This document shows positions 40,278 to 51,492 of a stretch of 64,000 bases of DNA, in pieces. The position numbers were made by a program, and so were the translations under genes. The notes below the pieces were generated by a model, which was given only the letters and a program-made list of their open reading frames with translations, did no database searches and had not been told where the DNA came from. Origin of the DNA: Caenorhabditis remanei (taxonomy: Eukaryota; Nematoda; Chromadorea; Rhabditida; Rhabditidae); contig NW_026526091.1 of the NCBI RefSeq assembly GCF_010183535.1, forward strand, positions 62,001 to 126,000, given 5' to 3'. Position 1 is the stretch's first letter. Each line of letters starts with the position of its first letter.

Positions 40278-43112
40278 TTATTTTCTCTCAACGAATTTCT
40301 TGCAACGGTCCTTGTGAACCCATATCTCTCTTTTGTCTCCATTTCTGGTGACTCTTCCAAACCCTTGGATGGCAATGTTGGGGTCTTCAACCTTGACAAC
40401 TTCAAATGGACCTAGGAAAGGTGAACTAAGCTTGTCCCTTGGTCCTTTCCTGAGCAAAATCTTGTCTCCAACTTCAAATTGAACGTCATTTATGTTGTCC
40501 TTATTGTTGTAACGGTCGTTTCTCTCCTTCGTTCTTTCTTCAATCTTTGCTCTGCAATACGCTTGTTGCCTTCCCAGCGTTCTTCTGATGTTATCCATAT
40601 ATTCGTTGACTGACACTTCACCGGTTTTTAGAAGGCTGTTTTTCATCGGGGTTCCCGGACTAAACGTGTGCACCACTCGAAATGGTGCAATCCCCGTTGT
40701 CGCGTGAACAGACGTATTGTAGGCGTGAACGACCTTCTGCAAGTAGATGTCCCAACATCCCTCATCCTTGTAGGGTCGGAGTGCAATTTCGATGACTTGA
40801 TTCGCTCGCTCAACTTGTCCATTTGATGAATGGTGGTATGCCGTGGAGATTTGGTGAGTGACGTTTTTTAAAAGAAGAAAGTGGGCTACCACTTTGGACA
40901 TAAAGTTAGTTCCTTGATCGGTGACGACGATCTTGGGGATTCCAAATCTCGCAAATAATCTGTCACTGAGTGTTTGGACTGTTGTCATTGCTGTTTGGTC
41001 TTCTAGGGGCTCGGCGACAATGAATTTCGAGAATGCGCAGCACATGACCAAGACATATTTGTAAGAGCGTTCCGTTGTTGGCCAGGGTCCCACGAAGTCG
41101 CAGTGGACTCGTTCGAATGGTTGTGAGACACTTTCGAACTCGTGTAGTCGTGCCCTGGTGCGAGCAACAGCCGGATCCTTGGTTTTCTGGCATGTTGGGC
41201 ATGCTGCAACAACGTTTCTTACAGCAAGCTCCACTCCTGGCCATGTCGCTATCTCCTTGACCTTGTGATATGTCTTATCTCTGCCCATGTGTGCTCCTTC
41301 GTCCAAATCTCCATGAATTTTCTCGATCAGTTCCTTTCCATATTTTGTGTCTTTCGGCAGATATACGACTGGTGTTCCTGTCGTCACTTTGTAGACAATT
41401 CCATCATGGAGTGCAAAGTGATCCAGTTTCTCATGGATTGCTGTAAAGTCCGGGGCCGTTTGTTGTTCGGCTCTGACAACTTTCATGTCAATCCATGTGG
41501 GGATGACCGCGTTAACTAGTGGATGATGTCTTGACAGCGCGTCTGCGATGACATTGGCTTTTCCTGGTCGGTATACAATGGTCACATTGTATTCCTGCAA
41601 GATGATCTGGTATTTCGCCAAACGTCCTTGCAGGTCCGTCCGGTATAACAGTGCCTTGAGCGGCGAATGGTCTGTTATAATTGTTGTTTCCGCTCCGTCG
41701 ATGTATGGACGGAACTTTGTCACCGCAAAGATAAGTCCAAGAGCTTCAAGTTCGATGGCTGGGTACCGTTTTTCATGCTTGTTGTATACTCGCGATGCAT
41801 ATGCAATCACTCGAGGCTCGATGGCCTCTCGATCTTGAGATTGCATGAGAACGGCTCCAACACCTTTTCCTGAGGCATCCGTTTCGATGATAAACGGGTG
41901 TCCCAACTTTGGTGCTGCCAAGACTGGACTTGACACGAGGGCTAGCTTCAATTTCTCGAATGAATCTTTTTGTTCTTCGTCCCAATGGAATTCAGAATCC
42001 TTCTTGGTGAGTTCGGTTAAGGATGTGGTGATTTTTGAGAAATCCTTAATGAACCTTCTGTAAAATGAAGCAAGGCCTAGGAATGCTCTTACATCCCTGA
42101 CCGTCTTGGGTGTCGGATATTCCGTGATCGCCGAAGTCTTTGACGGATCGGGGTGTATTCCTTCTGCGGAAACGACGAATCCCAAGAAAGTAATTCTGTC
42201 CTGTCCAAACTTTGCTTTGCTCGGTTTCAGCTTCATCCCTGATTGTTGGATCATTCCCAGGACCTCTTCGATGTCACGTAAGTGTTTTTCTGCATTTGGT
42301 GACGTGGTGATAATGTCATCAATGTAGCAAAATACTCTGGCCTTCAGTGGTCTCAATAGACTGCGCATGATTCTTTGAAAAGTGCCTGGACTTCCTTTCA
42401 GACCCATGGGCATTCGGATGTACTCGTAGACACCCATAAAGCTTGCGAATGCAGTTCTTTCACAATGAGCTTCTTCTACCGGGATCTGATGAAATCCTGA
42501 TGCAAAATCAAGAGTGGTGTATATTGGATTCTGAGCTGTTACATCCAATAACTCCTGAATATTCGGAAGTACTGATTGTACTGGCTCCGTGATATTATTC
42601 AGAGCCCGGTAATCAATGCAAAATCTCCATGATTCTTTATCAGCCTTTTTCACCAAGACAATCGGTGCTGCAAATGGAGACGAAGACTCCCGAATGATCC
42701 CTTGCTTTTCCATCTCTTTGATCTGCTTTTCGACTTCTCGACGTCGTTCCAGGGGAATCCGATAATTCTTTGGTGGGGGAATTATCGCGTCCTTTACGAA
42801 ATCGATTCGATGTTTGATTGGTCCCGTGTAGCATCCTAAGACGCCATCCGGAGCGACGAAGGCTTCCTTGTGTTGGTTGATGATTTCCTTCAGTCTTCTT
42901 TTCTGGTCTTCTGTGAAGATGGATTTGCTGAGATCGATTTCATCTGATGGTTGATATCCTGGAGGAGTTTCTGTTGGTAGGCGCGGCAGTTTCGATGTCC
43001 AGTCGGCTTCTGGTGGTGTGTATCCTTCGTCCCAGACTTGTTCATAGATGGTGGCTGTCGCTAGCGCTTGGCCTGCATACAACTGGATTGATTTCGCTGA
43101 GGGATTACACAA
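40278..43112 (-). CDS. Pol part of element 2: RT, RNase H, integrase (after in-frame stop)
   Basis: The same reading frame as the Gag-Env-protease part, continuing straight after a TAA at 43115-43113. There is no ATG at its beginning, so as the sequence stands it needs stop readthrough, or this copy is defective. RT has 'FCIDYRALNNITEPVQS' and the catalytic 'YIDDIITTS' (about 42326-42315). RNase H has 'IIETDASGKGVGAVL', 'ELEALGLIF' and 'ITDHSPLKALL'. Integrase has a HHCC finger ('HMGRDKTYH', 'CPTCQKTK') and the D,D-E core ('VHCDFVGPW', 'VTDQGTNF', 'HHSSNGQVERANQ'). It ends 'VHKDRCKKFVERK' at 40278. It aligns throughout with element 1 Pol. Ty3/Gypsy type. Confidence 0.88.
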   Translation of the reverse strand: MCNPSAKSIQLYAGQALATATIYEQVWDEGYTPPEADWTSKLPRLPTETPPGYQPSDEIDLSKSIFTEDQKRRLKEIINQHKEAFVAPDGVLGCYTGPIKHRIDFVKDAIIPPPKNYRIPLERRREVEKQIKEMEKQGIIRESSSPFAAPIVLVKKADKESWRFCIDYRALNNITEPVQSVLPNIQELLDVTAQNPIYTTLDFASGFHQIPVEEAHCERTAFASFMGVYEYIRMPMGLKGSPGTFQRIMRSLLRPLKARVFCYIDDIITTSPNAEKHLRDIEEVLGMIQQSGMKLKPSKAKFGQDRITFLGFVVSAEGIHPDPSKTSAITEYPTPKTVRDVRAFLGLASFYRRFIKDFSKITTSLTELTKKDSEFHWDEEQKDSFEKLKLALVSSPVLAAPKLGHPFIIETDASGKGVGAVLMQSQDREAIEPRVIAYASRVYNKHEKRYPAIELEALGLIFAVTKFRPYIDGAETTIITDHSPLKALLYRTDLQGRLAKYQIILQEYNVTIVYRPGKANVIADALSRHHPLVNAVIPTWIDMKVVRAEQQTAPDFTAIHEKLDHFALHDGIVYKVTTGTPVVYLPKDTKYGKELIEKIHGDLDEGAHMGRDKTYHKVKEIATWPGVELAVRNVVAACPTCQKTKDPAVARTRARLHEFESVSQPFERVHCDFVGPWPTTERSYKYVLVMCCAFSKFIVAEPLEDQTAMTTVQTLSDRLFARFGIPKIVVTDQGTNFMSKVVAHFLLLKNVTHQISTAYHHSSNGQVERANQVIEIALRPYKDEGCWDIYLQKVVHAYNTSVHATTGIAPFRVVHTFSPGTPMKNSLLKTGEVSVNEYMDNIRRTLGRQQAYCRAKIEERTKERNDRYNNKDNINDVQFEVGDKILLRKGPRDKLSSPFLGPFEVVKVEDPNIAIQGFGRVTRNGDKREIWVHKDRCKKFVERK

Positions 43113-46100
43113 TTAAAGCAACGTTTTCCCTTCGTCATCGGTGTTAACCACCGTTCTGGCAACAGTGTAGATGTCGTCCGATTCTCTTTGGTTGTCCTGA
43201 ATCATGAACTCATTCCCCATTTCCGTTCGATAGTTCTCCAGTTTGGCTGGAATCAACGCTTCGGATCTTGGATTAACGATGCATTTGAATAGCACCACTA
43301 CTCTGATGGTATCCCTTTCCGGTGCTAACTCAACGCTACAAATCAATGCAACTTCTTTTCCGATCGTTAGCTTCTTGTTCACCATATCGAAGTTAATGGG
43401 GTGTCCTTGTCTATTCAGGTTTCGGACGAAGTCTATGCCTAACAACATTTCAGATGGACAATCGCCGTTTACAGACACTAGTAGTAGCTGATCTACTACG
43501 ATGTCTCCAATTCGGATTTTCTGTTGGGTGGATCCGTTGAACTTGATGACTGATCCGTTTGCTGCATTTGCAATCTGCTTTCCGCTCTCGATTTGTTCTG
43601 GTTGGACCATTGATTCTGGAAGGTAACTCACTCCTGCGCCTGTGTCGATCAATGCATGGAGTGTTCTTCCATCCATTTCCACTTGAATCACTGGCAGATG
43701 TCCTTTGTTGTGGTGATGTAAGACCGAGTAGACTCCAGGAATAGGATACTCGTCCTCTATGTTTGTGGCAACATAGCATTTCCTTGTTGGCGTTTGGTCC
43801 ACGTAGTTGACTGATCTTAGTTGTTTTGTGGCCATCTCTATCATCTGTCGTGCTGTTACAGTGGCTGCTTTCCGGGCAAGCTTGTATTTGCAATAGGCGT
43901 ATAAGATGATTACGAGGATCACAATTACTGCAAGCGGTACAATTATTATCAGCAAAAATTTGGTCACATCGAAGACCACAGTTTTCACTGTTTCGAAAAC
44001 TCGTTTTCCAGCTTGATTCCATATTGACTCCAGTGTGTTGGCTACTCGATCCTTGTGAACCTTTACAGTGTTGGTGATGAAATCCTTTGCTTTGACAACA
44101 TTTTCTTCTAAAAGTTTGAATGCGATGTTGTTGACTTTTTGACGATACATTTTGCTCAATTCTTCATCTGCTGCCGATGAGGTTCCTGGACCTAAAAGAT
44201 CTTTTCCAACAACAGTCGGTGTTTGAAAGAGAAATTGGTTGGCTTCTCTTCTGATTGGTCGATTGAATGTTTGGACCCATGTTTCTGATCCTTTCTCGTT
44301 TCTCCAAACGAGATCTTCTTTATGGATTTTCCCCGTTTCTTGTGGTGTCGTACATTCAACTGATCCCGATTCGGCAACCAGGTCATCGGTGCCTTCGAGT
44401 AGGAACCATATCTTTCCATCGATCATCATCGGAACCAAGTCGAAACAGGTGTTATTGATTTTCCTGTCCCAAATGATTTCTTCTGGTTCGACGGTCTTGC
44501 ATTGGGTGACTAGTATTCCTTGTCCTGCTTTCCTGGCTGCTATGTCAGTTCTTTTCATCAGCTGTCTGACTGCTGCCGTAGGGTCAATATTCAGTACTGT
44601 TTGGAATAGAATAGTCGCCTCTCGTTGTTGAATGCAAGTGTTCATGAAAAGATCAATAGCTGGACTATGAAACGGTCTTTCTTGTGGTTTCTCGAATACC
44701 ACATTCCTGTTGCTTTCCGGAATGTACTCTTCCCATGTTTGAACTTGTGGAAGATTGGTTGTCGTTGTTGTAGTCGAGGGTGTCGTTACTGGTGGTAACC
44801 TTGGTGGAGTCGGTTTCGGCGGAGATGTGCTTGCTGGTGTTGTTCTCGGTGTTTGTGGTTTCGGAGTCGTTGTTTTTGGTGGATTAGTTGGTTCTGGTGG
44901 GTTTGGTACTTGGGCTCTTGTAGGTGCAACTGTTCTGGGCACTACTACAGTTGGCTGCTGAGTGGTTGTTGTCGTCGGAGCAATGGTCACGGTTCGAATG
45001 GTTGGAGGTACGTATTCCACTTCAATGTATGGAGTTCTGTATTCCATTTTTAATACTTTGTCCTCGTCGAATCTGGGAAATTTATAGCCGGCATGTGGTG
45101 TGGAATCTGTTTCCTCACTCACTCCAAATTCGAGGTCTAGTAGTGGGTCGAACACGTTCACCAGATCACTGCTCATGATTTTTAACAGTTCTGATTCGGC
45201 TGCAGTAAGTTCTCGTTTCAAGTTGTTCAGTCGTTCCGTTGTTCGGAACTTATACTGCATGATTCTGATACACTTCAGAACAATCAGCTGATGCCCTAGA
45301 GAGTTTTTCCTCTCTGACTCGTACCTTTCGGCTCTGGTCATTAGTAACTCATTTGTTACTCCAAACGTCTTGATCTCATTCAGGATCCTAGGATCACTGA
45401 TTGGCTCAGTCTCGAAACGCTCTATCTTTTCGAGAGCATCTACACTGAAGAGTCTCTGTATGATGGGTACAGCAAACTTTTCTCCCAAGTTTAGAGCCAT
45501 AGTAATGTTGTTTGGTCCTGGAACCAGCAATAATGTCCTTTTCCTTCTGTGATGACCTTCCTTCATTCGGACATAGTCTGGGATCCAAAGATCAGAAGGC
45601 AGCTCTGGGAATGAGATCATTTTTCCGTCGTCCGTGAAGTACACGTTTCCAACGGTACATCCTTTTGCTTCTGTGTCCGTGAATCTCATATCTTGCGATA
45701 TGGCTGCGAACATTCGAAGCTCTGGGATTGCAATATGTTTATCCGAGATGAAAGCATTTGCTGAAGTCATGCGTTGGTATTTACATGACTGGAATGGGGC
45801 ACTTTCCATCCACACGATGGTGGTTTTCTCGGTCTTGCAGTATCCGGACGAATAGAGACATTTGGACGTATCTCCAAGAGTGGAGATAGTGGTTGCGCCG
45901 TCGAACGAAGCGACTTCACCCACCACGATGATGATTTCTTCGTGATTGAAGTGGGTGCTGCCAAACCACGCCGTGTGATTTTCAGCTACCTCCGATGCAT
46001 GTGCTGAACGGAACACGCCTTTCGGAGATTCGATCAGATCTTTTCCAGCAAACTTCTTCAGTCTCACTGCTTCTCTGCATTCTTGAACGCGAACCGACTG

Positions 46101-48096
46101 GAAGACATTCTCTCCTGGGTTTGTCATTTTAGCTGTGACGTAGAACTTCAGAAATGAAAAAGTTTGTACTTGGAACGTTTGCTTATAGCAAGAATGAGCA
46201 ATCTGTCTCATTGGATCTGATCTGAGTTCGAAGATGTCCGCTTTTGTGGCTACGATTGGTGTTTTCGGTGGCTCACAAGGCAGAACTGACGGTGGTACGA
46301 ACATATTACCTCCTTGCTGAAAACCACAAATTTGGGGCTTGCCTGCCTGGGCTAGACCAACCAGCATCATTGATATCGTGAGGTATGCGAGCAGCTTGTT
46401 GGGAAAGCCTCTTCCACGGTGGAAGTTGCGCTCGTCCTGAGATCTTTCCTCGTTACGATAGTTGCGACCTGGTGGTTGCTCTGGGCGAAACCTGTTTAGA
46501 GGGGATTCCATAGGAAATCTACCTCTGGGAGGTTCCATCGGGAATCGATTTGGTGGGTACTGAAGTGGAGGACCTCTACCTCTCATGGGTGGCCGATTAT
46601 CTTGACGATAATTTGTACGATCGTTTTGGCGAAAATTTGGGCGAAAGTTTTGGCGATCGTTCCTTTGGAAGTTTGGCCGACCTCCATTTCGGTAGTTTGG
46701 TGGGTCTCTTCCTCCATATCTCCACGATGGTTGGGTTCCAGACTCAAGTGGAGGCGCACTAGGTTGACGATAGCTTGGGCGGCCGGTCATTTCCCGATCT
46801 TGATCCGGTGCTGGTCTCATAAGCTGACTCATGGCAGCAACGAGCTGTTCGTCTTCCTTTTCCTCATCGAGGTTATGGAGTCTTTGGAACCGTTCCGCTT
46901 TGCGGATCATTTCCTCCAAGGTTTTTGGCACGTTCTCCATCTGGAGAAGCTTCTTCCGGAGATGGGGAGCAGCATGATGCATGAAGTGATTGAGAAGGAG
47001 ACTTTCTCTCACGTTCTCTGGCATGCCCTCATAGGCATACTCACCCAGCGTTCTGAGTCGTCTGGCGTACTCAGTGATCGTGAGCTCTCCTTGTTTCAGA
47101 GTCGTGATTTCCTGCTGAGCAAGTTCACGATCTCCTGGGACTTCGAAAGCTCTAATCAGATTCTCCACCACATCTGTCCACGTTGCCTTTTGAGCAGCGG
47201 CCAGTTGGTGATAGCGCTGCTTCGCTAACCCATCAAGGAAGAATGGCAAGATCCTGGCCCCGGCTTCTTGCTTAATGTTGAGGTTGTGGAGGGCAAGCCT
47301 GTAATCCACTAACCATCTTCGCAGTGCTGCTGTGTTCCCTTTGCTGAACTTGGGAACGTGGCCAGCAACTGCCCTCAAGGCCTTGAGAGGTTCCGTCTCT
47401 GCGGGCGAATCCTCTTCCCATTGCAGATCACCTGCGAGCTCCTTTTTCTCCATGTCTGGTTTCTCCGGTTTACGAGTAAAGCTCTTTTCCTCTTTTCCGG
47501 GTTTTCCAGGGGGTGTGGAGTTAGGAGTGGGGTTCTTCTCCTTGAGGTCACTTGGATTCGGTGTTAACACTTCCTCCTGTTCGTTCTCAGTGGACTTTCC
47601 GCTGGTCTGGTCCTGTGGGTCTTCCTCCGAATTTTCAAAGAACGAGAGAAATCTGGCGAAGAAGTCTCTAACCTTATGAGTTGGTTGAGGTGAACCAGTT
47701 GGACCTTCCCGGCGAGAAAGTATGGGGGTTTCTTTGAGAGGAAATTGGGATGGGGTTTGGTAATTACTCCCGGGGGATGAAAAATCCTCTACCGGATTCG
47801 CAAACTGCGCGCGGGGTGTTGGTAGTTCTGCGTTCAGGAGCTGTCCTGGCGTTTGCGGTAGGGTCGCCGTGAGATCCCGTGGGGTGCTATCTGCTGGATT
47901 CCCACGGACTGGTCTGCTGGCCTGCTTTGGCTTTTCAACGCTTTTTGTGAAAGCGTCGAACTGCTCTTTCTCCCTCCTTTTCAAGCGCTCTTCTCTTTCG
48001 CGATTTGCTCTCCTCCTATCTTCTTCGCGCTCTTCTTTACTCCGGTTCCACTGAAGACTCAGTTTGGCCGAATCAGTAACTCTTACTCCTTAGATT
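43113..48096 (-). CDS. Gag-Env-protease part of element 2, ends at in-frame stop
   Basis: The frame is open from about 48096; the first ATG is at 47453 ('MEKKELAGDLQ'), just before the Gag core, as in element 1. Order: Pro/Ser-rich extension with 'RDFFARFLSFFE'; Gag core (about 47380-46800); Arg/Asn-rich tail without CCHC knuckles ('MRGRGPPLQ', to about 46425); signal-like 'LLAYLTISMMLVGLAQAG' (about 46405-46350); ectodomain opening 'PQICGFQQGGNMFVPP'; basic site 'HHRRKR' (about 45555-45538); Thr/Pro-rich stalk (about 45010-44750); transmembrane 'FLLIIIVPLAVIVILVIILY' (about 43960-43900); aspartic protease 'LIDTGAGVSYLP' (about 43660-43625). The TAA at 43115-43113 falls where element 1 reads on without a stop. 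Everything else looks intact, so this is either a single lesion or a readthrough site. Confidence 0.88.
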
Positions 48097-50836
48097 TCTC
48101 TTTAGGAGTAGGAGTAGGAGTAATACAGTAGAAGTGAGCGGTTCGTCAATTAGGTGACGAGAGGAAACGAAACCGGGAATGGTAATGAATGAGTGATGAG
48201 CAATCAACAATCAGCTGTGTCGTGTTCTTTATACAGCTGGTAGAAGAGAGATAGAGAAATAGATTGAATGAGCAGGAGAGAGTAGCAATAAATCAGACGC
48301 AGACCGCGCTCAAATCACAACTGATGGAAAAGAGAGAATTGAATGAGCGGTTAGGAACAGCGATAATCAGAATTGAACGCGCCCGCTTTGCAACTGGTAG
48401 AGTTCGAGAGAGCGAGAGAGAAATAGATAGAGAGAGAATTGACTATGACTGATGAACTGATTTTAGAAGTACCTATAAGTTGACTCTTATTTTACTTATC
48501 TATTATTTTCCTAGGCCGGAGAAAAGAAATAATTAACTCACTTGTATCGGATGTTGGACTGTCTTGGCGCAGGCAAGTGACTCTTCTTTGATCGCTGAGA
48601 TAGTAAATTTGTCTTTCAATGATTTGATAGACTAACTCACTTTTCAGTTGGGAGGGAACTTTTGACTTTTTGTAGCACGTGAGCGAAATCAAGAATTACA
48701 CAAGTCTGGAAGAATCTTGATGTTGGTAACGTAAGAAGGAAATGAGGAAAAATGAGGCTTTTCACTGCTTCATCCACCTTTTTATACTTCCCACGTTACC
48801 GTCTTCCTGGGCGGAGCCTATCCTCATTGGTTCTCCGGCTTCTGTTCCATCTTCCCTTCGGACCCTTTTTTGTTTGTCACATCTTGCTGACTGATAACCC
48901 TTGACCTGCCTATTGCGTCGACGGCTCATCCTTCTATCCGTTCTCGTAAACAAGTGGCTTCTCATTTTTGATTCCGGAACCCCTTTCCTGTTTCTCTTGC
49001 GTAACTCTACTATTTCTTCCACCTGGTTCTCCGTTTCTTTCCTTTACGAATTTTCGTCAGGTGGTTCGGTTTGGCTCTCGGATCATGAGATTTCTCCTAT
49101 GCCTCTTCTTTGGTTCCTTAGTCATTTCTACCGTAGTCCTCTGTTTTCCAAATATCCAACATCCTCACATCTCAGAGATCTTTCTGAGGCGACCAAAGTG
49201 TATCTGTCCTCTCACAGATTTCACTCCCATCTAGTGTCTATTTTTAGATATACGTGATTAAAATGTGGCTAAAAAATTTGAGTAAGATGATGGGAACAAT
49301 TAACCAATCTTTTGTTTCCCTGACTCTGCCCTAGGATCATTGGTATTTTATGGGCTGGCCCTTCAAAGAACAGCGAGAATAAACTTCTTAGACTTATTAT
49401 ACAACTTTCTAACCATGTTTTCCTAGTGAGTCTGAACGGCCGATTCAGGTTGTTCACCCATGGTGTGGGGCCCTCTTAAACTTAACTCTAGGAGAGACTC
49501 TTTTCCCGAGGTCCTTTTCGGGGGTACGGACGGGCAGTGGTCCCATTTCAGATTCTACTTCTTAAGATCTTATAATAGTTCCTTCTTGAATCTGCCTAGA
49601 GCTTCTCTGCATACCGCTATGGAGAGGAAACTACATGGTGCTGGTTAGCTCTTACGTTCAAAGATCTTATCCTCCATTTCTGACTAGCTATACCTTTACA
49701 CCATCTACAATTATTTATGATATGTGAGGTTAACTTGAGAATTTTGAATTTGCTTATATTTTCATAGCGGCACGTCCTACTGTTCTTTGGTGATAAACAT
49801 GATAAACTACTAGATACTGAACCTAACTCCATAGGTTACTGGGATGGTCGTGACTTTCTGAGCAAATTTTCACCTGATACCGTAGTCTTCTGATCCAGAG
49901 AACGACTATGTTCAGCAGATTACCGTAGTTTCAAGCAAGATACTAACTATGTTCTTCTAGTTTTCTCTTTTTGTGCCACTTCTTCACTCTGAATGAGACG
50001 TGACGTTGCCTGAGAACTGTATTTCGTTCCCGTCTTTTTATGCTTGACTGCCTCTGACCCAGTCTTGCATAACTTTCTAGGAATACTGTTCTGCTACCGT
50101 AACATTTGCTCAGTGTGATGATAATTGGTTTTGGCTCGGTATGACTTTTGTTAGGAGAACCAAAGGTTAGTACTTCTCAATCAGTATGTTCATCAGTGTT
50201 TCGTACTGTTTATAATACTCTTATAACCTTTTTACCTAGTAAAACCCGTCAGAACGTAGATATTTTAAAACGAGAGATATATACCCGATATTACTAACAC
50301 ATTTTGAGAGATATTTTTATGAGAGAGATTTTAATGAGAGAAATTTTGATGAGAGATATTTTAATGAGAGATATGTTTAATGAGAGATATCTTGATGAGA
50401 GAAATTCTAATGAGAGATGTTTTAATGAGAGATTTTGAGAGAATTTTTGAGAGGTTTTCAGAACATTACCCTTAGAATGTAGTTTTCCTTTCACATGAAA
50501 TCGTAACCCTAGTATATCTTCTGTTGTGAATAACAATTTGGAGCTACAGAAGACATTCCCAAGTCTCCGTTTCGGAATGTAAGGGAGATTTGAACTGTTC
50601 TAATTGTTCAGTTCCTTAAGCGTACCTGCATCTCGTCTTAGTTGTTGGACCTTCTCCTGAGTGTGTTTGCAACCACACTCGGGAAGTCGACGAGACCTAC
50701 TTGAATCCTTTGACATGTGACATGAATAAAGTACAAACGTGAATAAATAGAATAAAATGTGAAATATGAATAAAGAATGGTTCAAGTAGAGGTAAAAATT
50801 TTCAGATGAAGTGAAAATTTAAAGGTGGGACCTCCA
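48097..50836. other. Long leader of element 2
   Basis: About 2.75 kb between the 5' LTR and the Gag frame. Near 50300-50450 there is a tandem repeat of about 18 bp (TTTTAATGAGAGA-like, some eight copies). GGAGTA repeats lie near 48100-48125. The primer site (TGGAGGTCCCAC on the minus strand) occupies 50825-50836 beside the LTR. I see no convincing protein frame; short frames here lack motifs. The length leaves room for upstream exons supplying a start codon to Gag. Confidence 0.55.
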
Positions 50837-51228
50837 TGTGAAGGGGACGCTCCCGATGCCCTTCATTCTAGCTCAACCTTTATCCGATCCCTCGGACTTG
50901 GGGTTACGGTAGGACACAAGATAAATAGAAGACAGTTGGTTATTGAATATATATGGGTTTATTATAGTTGAGTAAATATCGAGTGAAGTAACCTTAGTGA
51001 ACTCCCGAACTACGGTGTTACTGTAGATCGGGGTTTCATCCCTGGACAGGTGACTTCCCAGAGCTAAGGCTATCTCGAGACTAAAGAAAAAGAGAGGGCG
51101 CCGTCCCTGCTCCTTAGAGTAGGGGCGGAGCCTGTCTCCTCCGTCTCTCCTCTTGGTGGTGGGCCGCTAAGAGGAGAGGATTGCGAAAGAGGGGAAGCCA
51201 GACTAGAGTCTGGTTCTCCCCGTTCACA
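50837..51228 (-). repeat. 5' LTR of element 2
   Basis: 392 bp, TGTGAACGGG to CCCTTCACA on the minus strand, followed by the primer site and flanked outside by ATAG (CTAT) at 51229-51232. Confidence 0.93.
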
Positions 51229-51232
51229 ATAG

Positions 51233-51492
51233 CAAAAGCACTTCAGTCTCCAAATGCTGCGCAGAATGATGGAATTTTGAAAATTTACCCACAAATACAC
51301 TTTGTGTTTGAAATTTGGTCCCATCAAGGCTACTTCAGACTCAAAACTTGGCTACAGATATACTTCACTCTCAAACTTGGTCACAGCAAATTCAGTCTGA
51401 AAACTTGTAAAAGTACATGGTTCAAAATTTTTTATAGGTTTAAGGTGAGCAATGACAATTATTTATATGCGAGCAACAACAATTTCATAATT
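51233..51492. repeat. Degenerate tandem repeats after the polymerase (right copy)
   Basis: Mirror of 33577-33840; the same 60-65-bp units. No gene. Confidence 0.6.

Larger units (their letters stand above)
36607..51228 (-). mobile_element. LTR retroelement 2 (Ty3/Gypsy type with env-like domain)
   Basis: A 14,622-bp element on the minus strand with 392-bp LTRs (50837-51228 is 5', 36607-36998 is 3') and CTAT (ATAG on the plus strand) target duplications at 51229-51232 and 36603-36606. It has the same primer-site start as element 1. Parts in transcription order: a 2.85-kb leader, Gag-Env-protease frame, in-frame stop, RT-RNaseH-integrase, a 242-residue ORF, an antisense EGF gene, a basic 183-residue ORF, and a polypurine tract. 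It is large for a Gypsy element because of the accessory genes. Confidence 0.95.

Noticed and set aside
40963..41244. Alternative frames inside the integrase of element 2
   Set aside because: Shadows of the intact pol frame, with no independent support.
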